DNA of 64,000 bases, from positions 4,340,001 through 4,404,000 of the forward strand of contig OZ244776.1 of NCBI GenBank assembly GCA_965219515.1, given 5' to 3'. The notes under the pieces were generated by a model that had not been told where the DNA came from, made no database searches, and saw only the letters and a program-made list of their open reading frames with translations. How positions within the stretch are numbered: position 1 is the stretch's first letter; every line of letters starts with the position of its first letter. Both the position numbers and the translations under genes were made by a program. This DNA comes from Ilyomonas sp965219515. Lineage in GTDB: Bacteria; Bacteroidota; Bacteroidia; Chitinophagales; Chitinophagaceae. Shown here piece by piece: positions 25,754-34,827 of the stretch.

Positions 25754-26745
25754 ATGTTGAAGCGATTGCTGTTTTTCATTTGCTTCCTTGTCCTGGTTTT
25801 AATTTTACCGGCGCAAAAAACAAACACGCCACAACGCATCATTTTTGATACCGATATGGGACCGGATTATGATGATGCCGGCGCCATAGCATTATTGCAT
25901 GCTTTTGCAGACAGCAACAAAATAAATATCCTGGCTACTATGGCAAGCACAAAATATGAAGGTGTTGCAGCAGTATTAAATGTATTCAACACTTATTTCA
26001 ATCGTCCCGGTTTGCCCGTTGGTGTGCCATCTGGCAACGCCGTTGAACAGCGCGACCAACAGCACTGGACAGATACGCTGATTGCCCGCTACCCGCACAA
26101 GATTAAAAAAAACAGCGACGCGGCAGATGCAGTAACCTTATACAGAAAGCTGCTGGCAAAACAGCCCGATAACAGTGTTATCATCATCACAGTTGGCTTT
26201 CTTACCAACATCGCCAATCTTTTGCAATCGAAACCGGATGGGTATTCTTCATTAAACGGATATGAATTGGTAAAAGCGAAAGTAAAACAACTGGTTTCGA
26301 TGGCGGGAAAATTTCCGGAAGGAAAAGAGTTTAACGTGTTTATGGATGCGGCTGCTTCGCAATATGCATTTTCCCGTTTTCCGAAGCCGGTTTTGTTTTG
26401 CGGTTTCGAGATTGGCGAGCGCATCAAATGCGGTTTGCCATTGATTCGTAACAATACAATTCAAAATAGTCCGGTAAAAGACGTCTTCCGCATTTCGATA
26501 CCGCACAGTCAGCAGAAGACAGCGCGGGCAGAAAGAGTTGGGATGAAGTAACCACGCTGCTGGCGATTACCGGTTATCAACCTTATTATGAGGTAAAGAA
26601 AGGAAGCATTGCCATAGCGGATGATGGCAGCAATACCTGGAATGATAAAGGTAAAAACCAGGCTTACCTGGTTGATAAAAATGCTGCCCTGCAAATGCAA
26701 AAAACAATTGATACATTGATGATGCACCAGCCTAAAAAATTTTGA
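25754..26745 (+). pseudogene. Nucleoside hydrolase with a frameshift near the C-terminus
   Basis: The first frame gives 265 residues with a signal peptide and the IU nucleoside hydrolase opening IIFDTDMGPDYDDAGAIALL, which carries the Ca-binding aspartates, then VIIITVGFLTNIANLL and FNVFMDAAASQYAFSRFPKP. At about 26500-26515 the frame shifts: the family continuation SAEDSAGRKSWDEVTTLLAI runs on in another frame to TGA at 26743-26745 (LVDKNAALQMQKTIDTLMMH). A single-base deletion or two-base insertion explains it. The truncated product loses the segment that normally contains late active-site residues, so it is probably inactive unless the shift is a sequencing error. Confidence 0.85.
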
Positions 26746-26802
26746 AATGACAAGTGGTTTTATTGGTTGGTTTTCAGTACGCAACAATCCCGCTGAATTA
26801 CA

Positions 26803-28269
26803 TTATCCATTTAGTTTTTCTAAAATAAGCTGATACAACCGATCTCCTTCACTTGCTTTGGGCGGATTGTAATCAATAAAATTTCCTTCTTTGTCAATTA
26901 AAATTAATCTTGGTATCAGCCTTATGTCGTATGCCTTACTAAAGGCTACATCTTTTGCCTGCCAAAGCAATAAGCCCGGCGGTTGAAGCCGGAGAACACC
27001 GTTTTCAATCCAGGTTTTTTTTGATTCATCTAATGACACTGACAATAACCGGAAATTTTCATTTGCCTTTAATTTTTGCATCAACATTTTTAAATGAGGC
27101 ATCTCTGCCACGCATGGTGCGCACCAGGTTGCCCAGGCATCAATCAGAATTATTTTCCCTTTAAAATCTGCAAGTGTAAAAATCTTTCCGGCAGTATCAG
27201 AAAGTAAAAAATCAGGCGCTTTGTTTCTGCTTAGACGCGAGTAAAGAAGATCTTTTTTTTCGTTATACTGTTTGTCAAAATCTTCTAAAAAAGGCTTATC
27301 GGCAATCATCTTCTTTAACACGATTATTGAAGAATCATAGTGTTTATTTTCCCCGACACTTCGGTCGGTATAATGAAACAAAATTTCGTTTAAAGCCTGA
27401 GACGCAATGAATTCTTTTTGTGCGTTCCCAATATTTTTTGATTGCAGATATTGCAACATAAAGCCATCCGCTTTTAATTGATCGGCTTTTACGGAATCTG
27501 CGCCTTCCAATTCAATTTCATATTGACTTTGAAAGAAAAAAGGCCAAAGGCGGGTATAAAATCCGGCATTTGTAAACGCGTTTGAAAACGTAGCAGGAAG
27601 ACGATCTTTAACTTCCTGTTGCCAGAACAAACGCCTGTTGCCTGTATGAGTGAAATGCAGATAATCGATTGCCTGTAATATGGAATTGGAATACCAGTTT
27701 ATGCTATCCGTAATTAGAAAATTCTGCAATGGTTTGATAGTTCCGTCTCGATTTGCCTGTAAGAAAAATGAATGTCTCAATGAATCTGAAAAAATTCTGA
27801 AATCATGCAATATGGTTACGAGCGAATCAATAGGCTGATTGGCGTAGGCGCGGTCATAAATAAAATGATTGTGAACTTGGTTTGTTATAATTGTGTCTAA
27901 GTACTGGTTGATAGAACAATCTCCGGTAACTGCAAATGTTTGTTTACACAAACTATCATTCATTGCGTTAAAGCTGATGGTTAATTCAGCATCGGGAAAC
28001 ACATAAATATTTTTTTGAAATGAATGATACGTTATAAAAACATTCTCTGCTTTGATAAATTTAAAATGTTTGATAAATGTTTTATTGTCTGTTATTACCG
28101 CGCTGTCTTTCGTATGTAAAAGCCCTTTGTTGTAATCAAAATAAATGATGGAATCTCCGGTGCCATTTTCAATGGTTCCGGTAATTTTCTGACCAGGCAA
28201 CGGTCTGCTGAACGATGCTATTAAAGAAAGTAACAGTATTTTTTTAAAGCCGGCTGTATTTTTTTTCAT
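26803..28269 (-). CDS. TlpA-like thioredoxin-domain protein
   Basis: A 488-residue secreted protein from the ATG at 28269 (an upstream TTG would add seven residues). A signal peptide leads to a roughly 300-residue N-terminal region of beta strands then helices (DSIIYFDYNKGLLHTKDSAV, LTISFNAMND), similar to the DUF4369-type leader of Bacteroidota TlpA proteins. The C-terminal thioredoxin domain has APDFLLSDTAGKIFTLADFK and the redox site WATWCAPCVAEMPHL, plus the cis-Pro region IRLIPRLILIDKEGNFI. Such proteins act as periplasmic disulfide reductases, for example in cytochrome c maturation. Convergent with the nucleoside hydrolase gene. Confidence 0.93.
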   Translation of the reverse strand: MKKNTAGFKKILLLSLIASFSRPLPGQKITGTIENGTGDSIIYFDYNKGLLHTKDSAVITDNKTFIKHFKFIKAENVFITYHSFQKNIYVFPDAELTISFNAMNDSLCKQTFAVTGDCSINQYLDTIITNQVHNHFIYDRAYANQPIDSLVTILHDFRIFSDSLRHSFFLQANRDGTIKPLQNFLITDSINWYSNSILQAIDYLHFTHTGNRRLFWQQEVKDRLPATFSNAFTNAGFYTRLWPFFFQSQYEIELEGADSVKADQLKADGFMLQYLQSKNIGNAQKEFIASQALNEILFHYTDRSVGENKHYDSSIIVLKKMIADKPFLEDFDKQYNEKKDLLYSRLSRNKAPDFLLSDTAGKIFTLADFKGKIILIDAWATWCAPCVAEMPHLKMLMQKLKANENFRLLSVSLDESKKTWIENGVLRLQPPGLLLWQAKDVAFSKAYDIRLIPRLILIDKEGNFIDYNPPKASEGDRLYQLILEKLNG

Positions 28270-28497
28270 TTGCAATCGGATAGAGGTCAAAGATAGTAAC
28301 GAAGAAAAAACGGACTGTCATTTCTATAACGGAAAGAGAACCATACAATTAATTTTATTGAATTTTCCGAACAAAAAATGGATTACAAAAACATTACCTT
28401 ATTCTAACCCGCAATTTTGATTTGGAACTTTTAATATATAAGTACAAATAATTTTATTTGTTTTAAAACTAACAAAACAAAGTGTGCGCCGGAAAGC

Positions 28498-31125
28498 TTA
28501 CCGAATCAGCACCACCGTTCCCTGTTTCGCAATTGCGCGACCCGTATAATCGCTTCCCTGCACCGCAAATGTATAAGTGCCAGGCGGTTGCTGCTTTCCT
28601 TTGTACAAACCATCCCAGCCTTCATTCGTTTTTGTAGTTTGATACAACAATTCTCCCAGCCGGTTATAGACTCTGAAAAAACTGAGCTGCGAAATGCCCG
28701 CCATAACCGGCTTAAACATATCGTTATGCCCGTCGCCGTTTGGCGTAAAAGCAGAGGGTATAAAAATGTCGGGTTTTGAAGTGTAAATTTTTACGTGAAC
28801 AGAGTCGGTACCGGCGCATCCCTGCGAGGTTGTTGCCGTTACAAAATAGGTAACTGAGCGAACAGCCGGATTGTTGATGATAACTATGGGATCGTAAACC
28901 AAATTATTGTACATGCCGGTTGATGGAGACCAGCTAAAAGTGGCTTCTTCGTCCGCGGTGGCGGTAAGCTGCAATGGCTGACCAATAACAGCAACGGTAT
29001 CGTTACCGGCATCTGTCTGAGGCAGCGGAATTACTTGTACCAGTACGGTATCTGTTACGCTTTTCGGGCAGTTAAATGTATCGCTGATGGTAAGCAAATA
29101 TGCCGTGGTTTGCGCAGGCCCCGACAGCGGGTTCAAGGTATTGGCATATAATAATGAAGTCTTCGGATTCCAGGTATAATTGGCTGCTGTGGTAGTCGCA
29201 TGAAGCTGTACGGTATTGCCATAACAAATACTAAGATCGTTACTTACGGTTGCTGATGGATAAGGCGATACCAGCGCATCTGTTTCTGCAAACGCTTTAC
29301 AATGACCAACGGAAGCGGTTACAAAATAAGTGGTGTTTTGTAAAGGTGCCACGTTGGGATTTTTTACCGATACGTTACCGATGGTTTGCGTGCCGTTCAA
29401 TTCGCGCCAGCTGTAATACAAAGCGTCGCTTGCCGGTTTTAGTTGGACACTGTCGGTAGCGCATAGCATCAATTTGTCGGGTAGTTGCAGGGTAACCGAA
29501 TCAATTACATTTACCGTTACTGTTACACTGTCAATGCATTGTTTGTCGCGCACCGTAAGCGTATAAGCGGTGGTATCAGACGGATTTACAACCGGGTTGA
29601 TAACAGTTGCATCGCTAATGTTGTATAACGGCGTCCAGCTATAAATCGTTCCGCTGGTTTGCACGGGTATTGTAAGGCGGTCATCACGACAAATCAAAGT
29701 ATCAGTGAATGGTAATGTAATCTGCGGCTTGTTATTTACAATAACTTTAGTAAGCGATGTATCTACGCATCCTTTATCGCTGCTGATTATCAGTGTTGCC
29801 GTTACATTTCCGGATGCCGGGTACAAATAAGCCGGGTTTTTTTTATCAGATGTATCGGCTAAGGTAGCGGCATCGCCGAAGTTCCATTTATACTGGTTGA
29901 TGCGTCCGTATTTTGCGTAGCTGGTATCGGTAAACTGAAAAGGCGATTGGAAGCAGCTTCCGGCAACGGTAAAGCCTGCCGAAAAGCCGGGATAAATTTT
30001 TATTAGGGAAGTAGCCGAATCGGTGCAGTTGGTTCCGCTTGTAACTTTCAGCTTAATTTTATAGGTGCCGGTATCGCTGTAAGTAAAGGTAGGCGTGGGC
30101 AGCGTTAACAATCCTGCATCGGTAACGGTTGTACCAAAATCCCATTCATACGATGATACATTGTTGGCAAACGATTCGTTTTCAAACGTAAAAGAAAAAT
30201 CGCTACAATTGATGTAGGAAGGTTTCAGCGAAGCTGCAGATAAAGTGCAGTCGGCAACCGTAATCAGAATTTCTTTTTTTGTTACTGCTATTTCTACACC
30301 GTTTCGCGATTCGGTAATGCATACCGCAATGGTATAAGTACCGGTATGGTTGGGAGCGATGCCTTTTATCAAGCCTGTTTTTTTATCGATGGTTACGCTG
30401 CTGCCAAGCGGCGATGCGCCGGAGTAAGGAGAGGAATAGCCAACACTGAAGTAGGGAGGTGTCGATGGCGGGTTTGGTTGTCGGTCGCCCCGCGCCCCGC
30501 CGATGGTAGCATTGCAAAAACTGTATGTAAGCCGGTCTCCGTCAGGGTCAGTGGTTTCAAACTCAAGTTGAAACGGAGAACTGTGGCAGATGACTGCCGT
30601 ATCTTTTATCACCACATCGGGACTGCTGTTGTTATGATAGTCAACACCGTTAATGATACCGGGAATGGTGTTGGAATTGGTGCTGCCGATTTGACCGGAA
30701 TTAAGAATATTTACAATGCCTTCTGCCCGGCAGCATTCCTGTTCTGATAAAATATAACCTGCATTGGTGTTTGGCAAATCAACGGTGGTTGTATAAAAAG
30801 CCAGGAAAAAACAGACTTCCGGTATCGGGTTAATACAACCGTCGAACTGACTTTTTTGTATGGTTCTTTGGTTATTGCGAATGATGTTAATGGTAGTAAC
30901 GAGGTTGTTGTCTGCTGCATTAAAAACACCTATATACACATTGCCCAGTTCGTAATCAGATTCGCTGCAGTTCACGTAATGAACAACCGTAATTTCGTAT
31001 TGTGATGTATTGGTGGTTATGTTGGTGCTGATATATTTATACACCAGATAGCCGCCTTTGCCATGGCGGGCAAAAACAACAGCTGCACACATCATCAGGC
31101 ACAATATCAATGCAATTTTTTTCAT
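28498..31125 (-). CDS. PKD-domain protein with type IX secretion (type B) C-terminal domain
   Basis: An 875-residue secreted protein. After the signal peptide comes an N-terminal domain typical of Bacteroidota surface proteins (GYLVYKYISTNITTNTSQYE), then several PKD-like beta domains marked by FTYSDTGTYKIKLKVTSG and YLYPASGNVTATLII, and more Ig-like repeats ending with the SPSTGMYNNLVYDP type. The last 90 residues are the gliding-motility-associated type B sorting domain: IFIPSAFTPNGDGHNDMFKP, FFRVYNRLGELLYQT, GTYTFAVQGSDYTGRAIAKQ. It should be exported by the type IX system; porT and gldA are elsewhere in the window. Probably an adhesin or structural surface protein. It is a single-gene transcript. 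Confidence 0.93.
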   Translation of the reverse strand: MKKIALILCLMMCAAVVFARHGKGGYLVYKYISTNITTNTSQYEITVVHYVNCSESDYELGNVYIGVFNAADNNLVTTINIIRNNQRTIQKSQFDGCINPIPEVCFFLAFYTTTVDLPNTNAGYILSEQECCRAEGIVNILNSGQIGSTNSNTIPGIINGVDYHNNSSPDVVIKDTAVICHSSPFQLEFETTDPDGDRLTYSFCNATIGGARGDRQPNPPSTPPYFSVGYSSPYSGASPLGSSVTIDKKTGLIKGIAPNHTGTYTIAVCITESRNGVEIAVTKKEILITVADCTLSAASLKPSYINCSDFSFTFENESFANNVSSYEWDFGTTVTDAGLLTLPTPTFTYSDTGTYKIKLKVTSGTNCTDSATSLIKIYPGFSAGFTVAGSCFQSPFQFTDTSYAKYGRINQYKWNFGDAATLADTSDKKNPAYLYPASGNVTATLIISSDKGCVDTSLTKVIVNNKPQITLPFTDTLICRDDRLTIPVQTSGTIYSWTPLYNISDATVINPVVNPSDTTAYTLTVRDKQCIDSVTVTVNVIDSVTLQLPDKLMLCATDSVQLKPASDALYYSWRELNGTQTIGNVSVKNPNVAPLQNTTYFVTASVGHCKAFAETDALVSPYPSATVSNDLSICYGNTVQLHATTTAANYTWNPKTSLLYANTLNPLSGPAQTTAYLLTISDTFNCPKSVTDTVLVQVIPLPQTDAGNDTVAVIGQPLQLTATADEEATFSWSPSTGMYNNLVYDPIVIINNPAVRSVTYFVTATTSQGCAGTDSVHVKIYTSKPDIFIPSAFTPNGDGHNDMFKPVMAGISQLSFFRVYNRLGELLYQTTKTNEGWDGLYKGKQQPPGTYTFAVQGSDYTGRAIAKQGTVVLIR

Positions 31126-31283
31126 TCCGGTAGTAACAAATTAACGGACACGCAGCCAAACAACAGGAAGAACTAAAGTTAGGCTTCCGGTGCTGAAAAG
31201 CGGATATTAATTTTTTGTGTTGCTGCAACCTGTTATCCTGATAATGAAAACGTGTAATTGAAACTGAGGTTGCGATAATGAAT

Positions 31284-31320
31284 AAAAAAAGCTGCTTCAA
31301 AAATTGAAGCAGCTTTTTTT
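31284..31320 (-). terminator. Rho-independent terminator of gyrB
   Basis: Ten-base stem GCTGCTTCAA/TTGAAGCAGC with a four-base loop, flanked by A-run and T-run on the two sides. It sits 22 bp beyond the gyrB stop on the minus strand and could also stop transcription from the other side. Confidence 0.85.
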
Positions 31321-31341
31321 ATCATTGTTAATTACAATCGT

Positions 31342-33321
31342 TTATACATCCAGCTTTGCATATTTGGCATGGGTTTCTATAAATTCTCTGCGCGGCGCTA
31401 CTTCATCGCCCATTAACATGCTGAAAACGCGGTCGGCTTCGGCAGCGCTTTCCAATGTTACCTGTTTCAAGGTACGGCGTGCAGGATCCATGGTAGTTTC
31501 CCAAAGCTGATCGGCATTCATTTCTCCCAAACCTTTGTAACGCTGCAAACCAACGCTGTCTTCTTTACCATTAGACAAACGCTCGGTCCACATTTTACGC
31601 TGCTCCTCGCTGTAAGCATAATGCGCTTCCTTGCCTTTTTTTACCAGATACAACGGCGGTTGTGCAATATAAATATGCCCTTGCTGCACCAGTTCTTTCA
31701 TATAACGGAAAATAAAAGTCAGTATCAGCGTCGCAATGTGCGAGCCGTCCACATCAGCATCGGTCATAATAATCAGCTTATGATAGCGCAGCTTCGTGAT
31801 GTTTAAAGCTTTCGGGTCATCGGCCGTGCCGACCGTTACGCCCATGGCGGTAAAAATATTGCGGATTTCTTCGTTCTCGTAAATCTTATGCTCCATTGCT
31901 TTCTCCACGTTCAGAATTTTACCACGCAAGGGCAAGATCGCCTGAAAACTTCTTTCTCTGCCTTGCTTTGCAGTGCCGCCTGCGCTATCTCCTTCAACCA
32001 GATATAACTCGCATCGTTCCGGGTCGCGTTCGCTGCAATCAGCCAGTTTGCCGGGCAATCCGCTGCCGCTTAATACTGTTTTACGCTGTACCATTTCGCG
32101 GGCTTTTTTTGCTGCTACGCGCGCCTGCGCCGCCAATACAACCTTGCTGATGATATTCCTGGCTTCTTTCGGATTTTCTTCCAAATAATTCTCCAGCGCG
32201 CGCGCTACCGTTGTTTGCACCACGCCGCCTACATCGCTGTTGCCCAGCTTTGTTTTTGTTTGTCCTTCAAACTGCGGCTCAGGCACTTTTACCGAAATAA
32301 TGGCGCTTAAGCCTTCGCGAAAATCATCGCCTTCTACGGCTACTTTCGCTTTTTCAAACAAGCCCTGTTTATCGCCATAGGTTTTAAATACGCGGGTTAA
32401 TGCCTGGCGGAAACCGGTAACATGCGTACCGCCTTCGATGGTATTGATATTGTTGACGTAAGAAAAAATATGCTCTTTAAAGTCATCGTTGTAAGTAAGA
32501 GCTACTTCAACTGCAACATTGCTTGCCGCATCGTGCCCGTCCACGTATAGTGGCTTGCCAATAAGCGAACTGCGGTTGCCGTTTTTATTCAGCATTTCCA
32601 CAAATTCTATAATGCCGCCTTCGCTGTAAAATGTTTTGCTGTAGAATGCACCCGCTTCATCTTTTTCGCGGTAATCATTCAGTGTAATCTCAATTTTTTT
32701 ATTCAGATAAGACAGTTCGCGCAGGCGACCTTCTAAAATATCTTTATTAAAAACGCTGACCTGGAAAATGGATAAATCAGGCCAGAAGCGCACATACGTG
32801 CCGGTTTTGTCGCTGGTGCCTATTTCGCGCACCTGATATTCAGGAATGCCGGTATGATATTCCTGCTCAAATATTTTTCCTTCGCGGTGTACAATTACGT
32901 GGCAGGTTGTGCTTAGCGCATTTACGCAGCTTACGCCCACGCCATGCAAACCGCCGGATACTTTGTAGGTGTCTTTATCAAACTTGCCGCCCGCATGAAG
33001 CACCGTCATTACAATTTCCAGTGCGCTGCGCTGTTCTTTGGTATTGATGCCGGTTGGTATGCCGCGCCCGTCGTCCTGTACGCTGATGGAATTATCTTCA
33101 TGAATATTGACGATGATATTTTTACAATAACCCGCCAGCGCTTCGTCAATCGAGTTATCAACTACTTCATATACCAGGTGGTGCAACCCCCTTACGCCTA
33201 CATCGCCAATGTACATTGCCGGGCGTTTCCGCACCGCTTCCAAACCTTCTAAAACCTGAATACTATCTGCGCCGTACGCTTTTGATTGCGGCGCATTTAT
33301 GGTAAGTGTTTCTTCGTTCAT
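31342..33321 (-). CDS. gyrB: DNA gyrase subunit B
   Basis: A 659-residue ATPase subunit of DNA gyrase, which introduces negative supercoils with GyrA. ATP-binding motifs: VVDNSIDEALAG, QDDGRGIPTG and GGLHGVGVSCVNALS. The TOPRIM domain has LYLVEGDSAGGTAKQGRERS and IIMTDADVDGSHIATLI, and the tail has RYKGLGEMNADQLWETTMDP. At 659 residues it is the short form without the extra insert of enterobacterial GyrB. No gyrA or dnaN is adjacent. A strong terminator follows. ParE is a close relative, but the overall match and length favour GyrB. Confidence 0.95.
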   Translation of the reverse strand: MNEETLTINAPQSKAYGADSIQVLEGLEAVRKRPAMYIGDVGVRGLHHLVYEVVDNSIDEALAGYCKNIIVNIHEDNSISVQDDGRGIPTGINTKEQRSALEIVMTVLHAGGKFDKDTYKVSGGLHGVGVSCVNALSTTCHVIVHREGKIFEQEYHTGIPEYQVREIGTSDKTGTYVRFWPDLSIFQVSVFNKDILEGRLRELSYLNKKIEITLNDYREKDEAGAFYSKTFYSEGGIIEFVEMLNKNGNRSSLIGKPLYVDGHDAASNVAVEVALTYNDDFKEHIFSYVNNINTIEGGTHVTGFRQALTRVFKTYGDKQGLFEKAKVAVEGDDFREGLSAIISVKVPEPQFEGQTKTKLGNSDVGGVVQTTVARALENYLEENPKEARNIISKVVLAAQARVAAKKAREMVQRKTVLSGSGLPGKLADCSERDPERCELYLVEGDSAGGTAKQGRERSFQAILPLRGKILNVEKAMEHKIYENEEIRNIFTAMGVTVGTADDPKALNITKLRYHKLIIMTDADVDGSHIATLILTFIFRYMKELVQQGHIYIAQPPLYLVKKGKEAHYAYSEEQRKMWTERLSNGKEDSVGLQRYKGLGEMNADQLWETTMDPARRTLKQVTLESAAEADRVFSMLMGDEVAPRREFIETHAKYAKLDV

Positions 33322-33539
33322 ATTTTATATGCTGAATATCCCGTAAAAAGGGTTTTTACAAGCTGGCGAAACTACTAAAAATAACCGTCTTATGCAAGCT
33401 TTACGTCGTTGCTTACTGCTTAATTTTTGTTATAAATAAAGCTGTTTTAGCAATTGGCTAAACAATTCATTTTAACCGGTAGTAAATTGCTAACTAATTT
33501 ATTATCAACGCTTACTTTCGTGCTGCGAAAACGGAACGG

Positions 33540-34013
33540 ATGAAAGCCGCAGATACGAAACAAATAAAAGAAGAGCTAAAGAGCTTACCGCACAAAGAAG
33601 TGATAGAATTGTGTCTGCGGCTGATAAAATACAAAAAAGAAAACAAAGAGCTGCTTAGCTATATTCTGTTCGATTCCGGCGACAGACAGGGCTACATTGA
33701 TGCCATTAAATCTGAGATCAATGAGGCGTTTGCCAGCTTGCCTTCTAACCGCTATTTTATAAAAAAAGGATTGCGCGGCATGTTGAAAAACATAACTAAG
33801 TATAGCCGTTATATGGGCGCAAAAGAAGCCGAAGCCGAGTTGCGGCTGCACTTTTGCCGAACCATGAAATTGTACGGCATGGCATCGCATAAACATCAGG
33901 CAACAATAAATCTTTATACATCGCAGTCAGATAAAATACAAAGCCTGATACATGAGTTGCATGACGATTTGCAATTCGATTTTCAGAAAGGGTTGAATGA
34001 GTTGAATGCGTAA
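33540..34013 (+). CDS. Conserved helical hypothetical protein
   Basis: A 157-residue charged, all-helical soluble protein: EELKSLPHKEVIELCLRLIK, KYKKENKELLSYILFDSGDR, then YFIKKGLRGMLKNITKYSRY and SDKIQSLIHELHDDLQFDFQ. No signal peptide and no catalytic motif. I recall similar short proteins in many Bacteroidota without a known function. The next open frame would start at 34013, but the true start of that gene is likely 34100, so coupling is doubtful. Confidence 0.75.
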   Translation: MKAADTKQIKEELKSLPHKEVIELCLRLIKYKKENKELLSYILFDSGDRQGYIDAIKSEINEAFASLPSNRYFIKKGLRGMLKNITKYSRYMGAKEAEAELRLHFCRTMKLYGMASHKHQATINLYTSQSDKIQSLIHELHDDLQFDFQKGLNELNA

Positions 34014-34099
34014 TGACTTACGCGGTACAACGGGTTTGTTATTCAATCACCGTTTCTTTGTTTTACAAATGGCTAACTTTATGCATTAAATCTTTTCTC

Positions 34100-34597
34100 A
34101 TGTCTCACCCGGAACAGCATTCCTTGCAGCTAAGACAAAAAATTAAAGCGGCCATCATCATAACCATCATCGGTTTATTGCTAAACGGAATATCTGCCGT
34201 GCCGCTGGGCAGAGAGTTAAATGTTCTTCTTTCCGATCCTTCCGCACTTCCTTCTTTTCTTCGCGACTGGTGGATATATGTACGTAAGGGCGTAAGCGAA
34301 ACATCTAAAGAGTATCCTTTTATGCGTTATGGCTTCGACTGGCTTGCTTTTGCCCATCTTTTGATTGCCATTTTGTTTTACGGACCCTGGAAAGACCCAA
34401 TTAAAAACCAGTGGGTGGTGCAATGGGGAATGATAGCTTCGGCTTTAAGCGTAATAATGGCTTTTGCCTGGGAACGCATTCGCGCCATTCCATTGTGGTG
34501 GTCGCTGATAGATGCTTCTATTGCAATTATCGCTTTTATCATTCTCTGGCTTTGCAACAGATGGATACAACAATTGAAAAAAATAACTGTTGCTTAA
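34100..34597 (+). CDS. Small four-helix membrane protein
   Basis: 165 residues from the ATG at 34100 (MSHPEQHSLQLRQKIKAAII). The frame is open further upstream, but that part reads like non-coding. Hydrophobic segments: AAIIITIIGLLLNGISAV, WLAFAHLLIAILFYGPW, VVQWGMIASALSVIMAFAWE and LIDASIAIIAFIILWLCNRW. A DWWIYVRKG segment sits between helices 1 and 2. Inner-membrane protein of unknown role. Confidence 0.72.
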   Translation: MSHPEQHSLQLRQKIKAAIIITIIGLLLNGISAVPLGRELNVLLSDPSALPSFLRDWWIYVRKGVSETSKEYPFMRYGFDWLAFAHLLIAILFYGPWKDPIKNQWVVQWGMIASALSVIMAFAWERIRAIPLWWSLIDASIAIIAFIILWLCNRWIQQLKKITVA

Positions 34598-34737
34598 GCT
34601 TCTAACAATAAATTTCATTTCATCATCTTCCCGCGCTTTGATTACTGTTTTGCAAACTTCATTGTCCTGGCTTTTCTATTATCATAAATTCACCGTTCCC
34701 ATTCATCTTTACAAATATTCAGATTAGGTTTGCAGGC

Positions 34738-34758
34738 AAAACAAAACAGTTTTGTTTT
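34738..34758. promoter_or_regulatory. Palindrome upstream of nadB
   Basis: Ten-base arms AAAACAAAAC and GTTTTGTTTT around a single base, 70 bp upstream of the nadB start. NAD-synthesis genes are often controlled by dedicated repressors, so this is a candidate operator; low complexity (only A, C, G-poor) reduces certainty. Confidence 0.45.
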
Positions 34759-34827
34759 AAAATGTATGATGAATCCATTTTAAAATATAAATTAATAAAT
34801 TAGTTATAACGATTAAGATTATTATTC

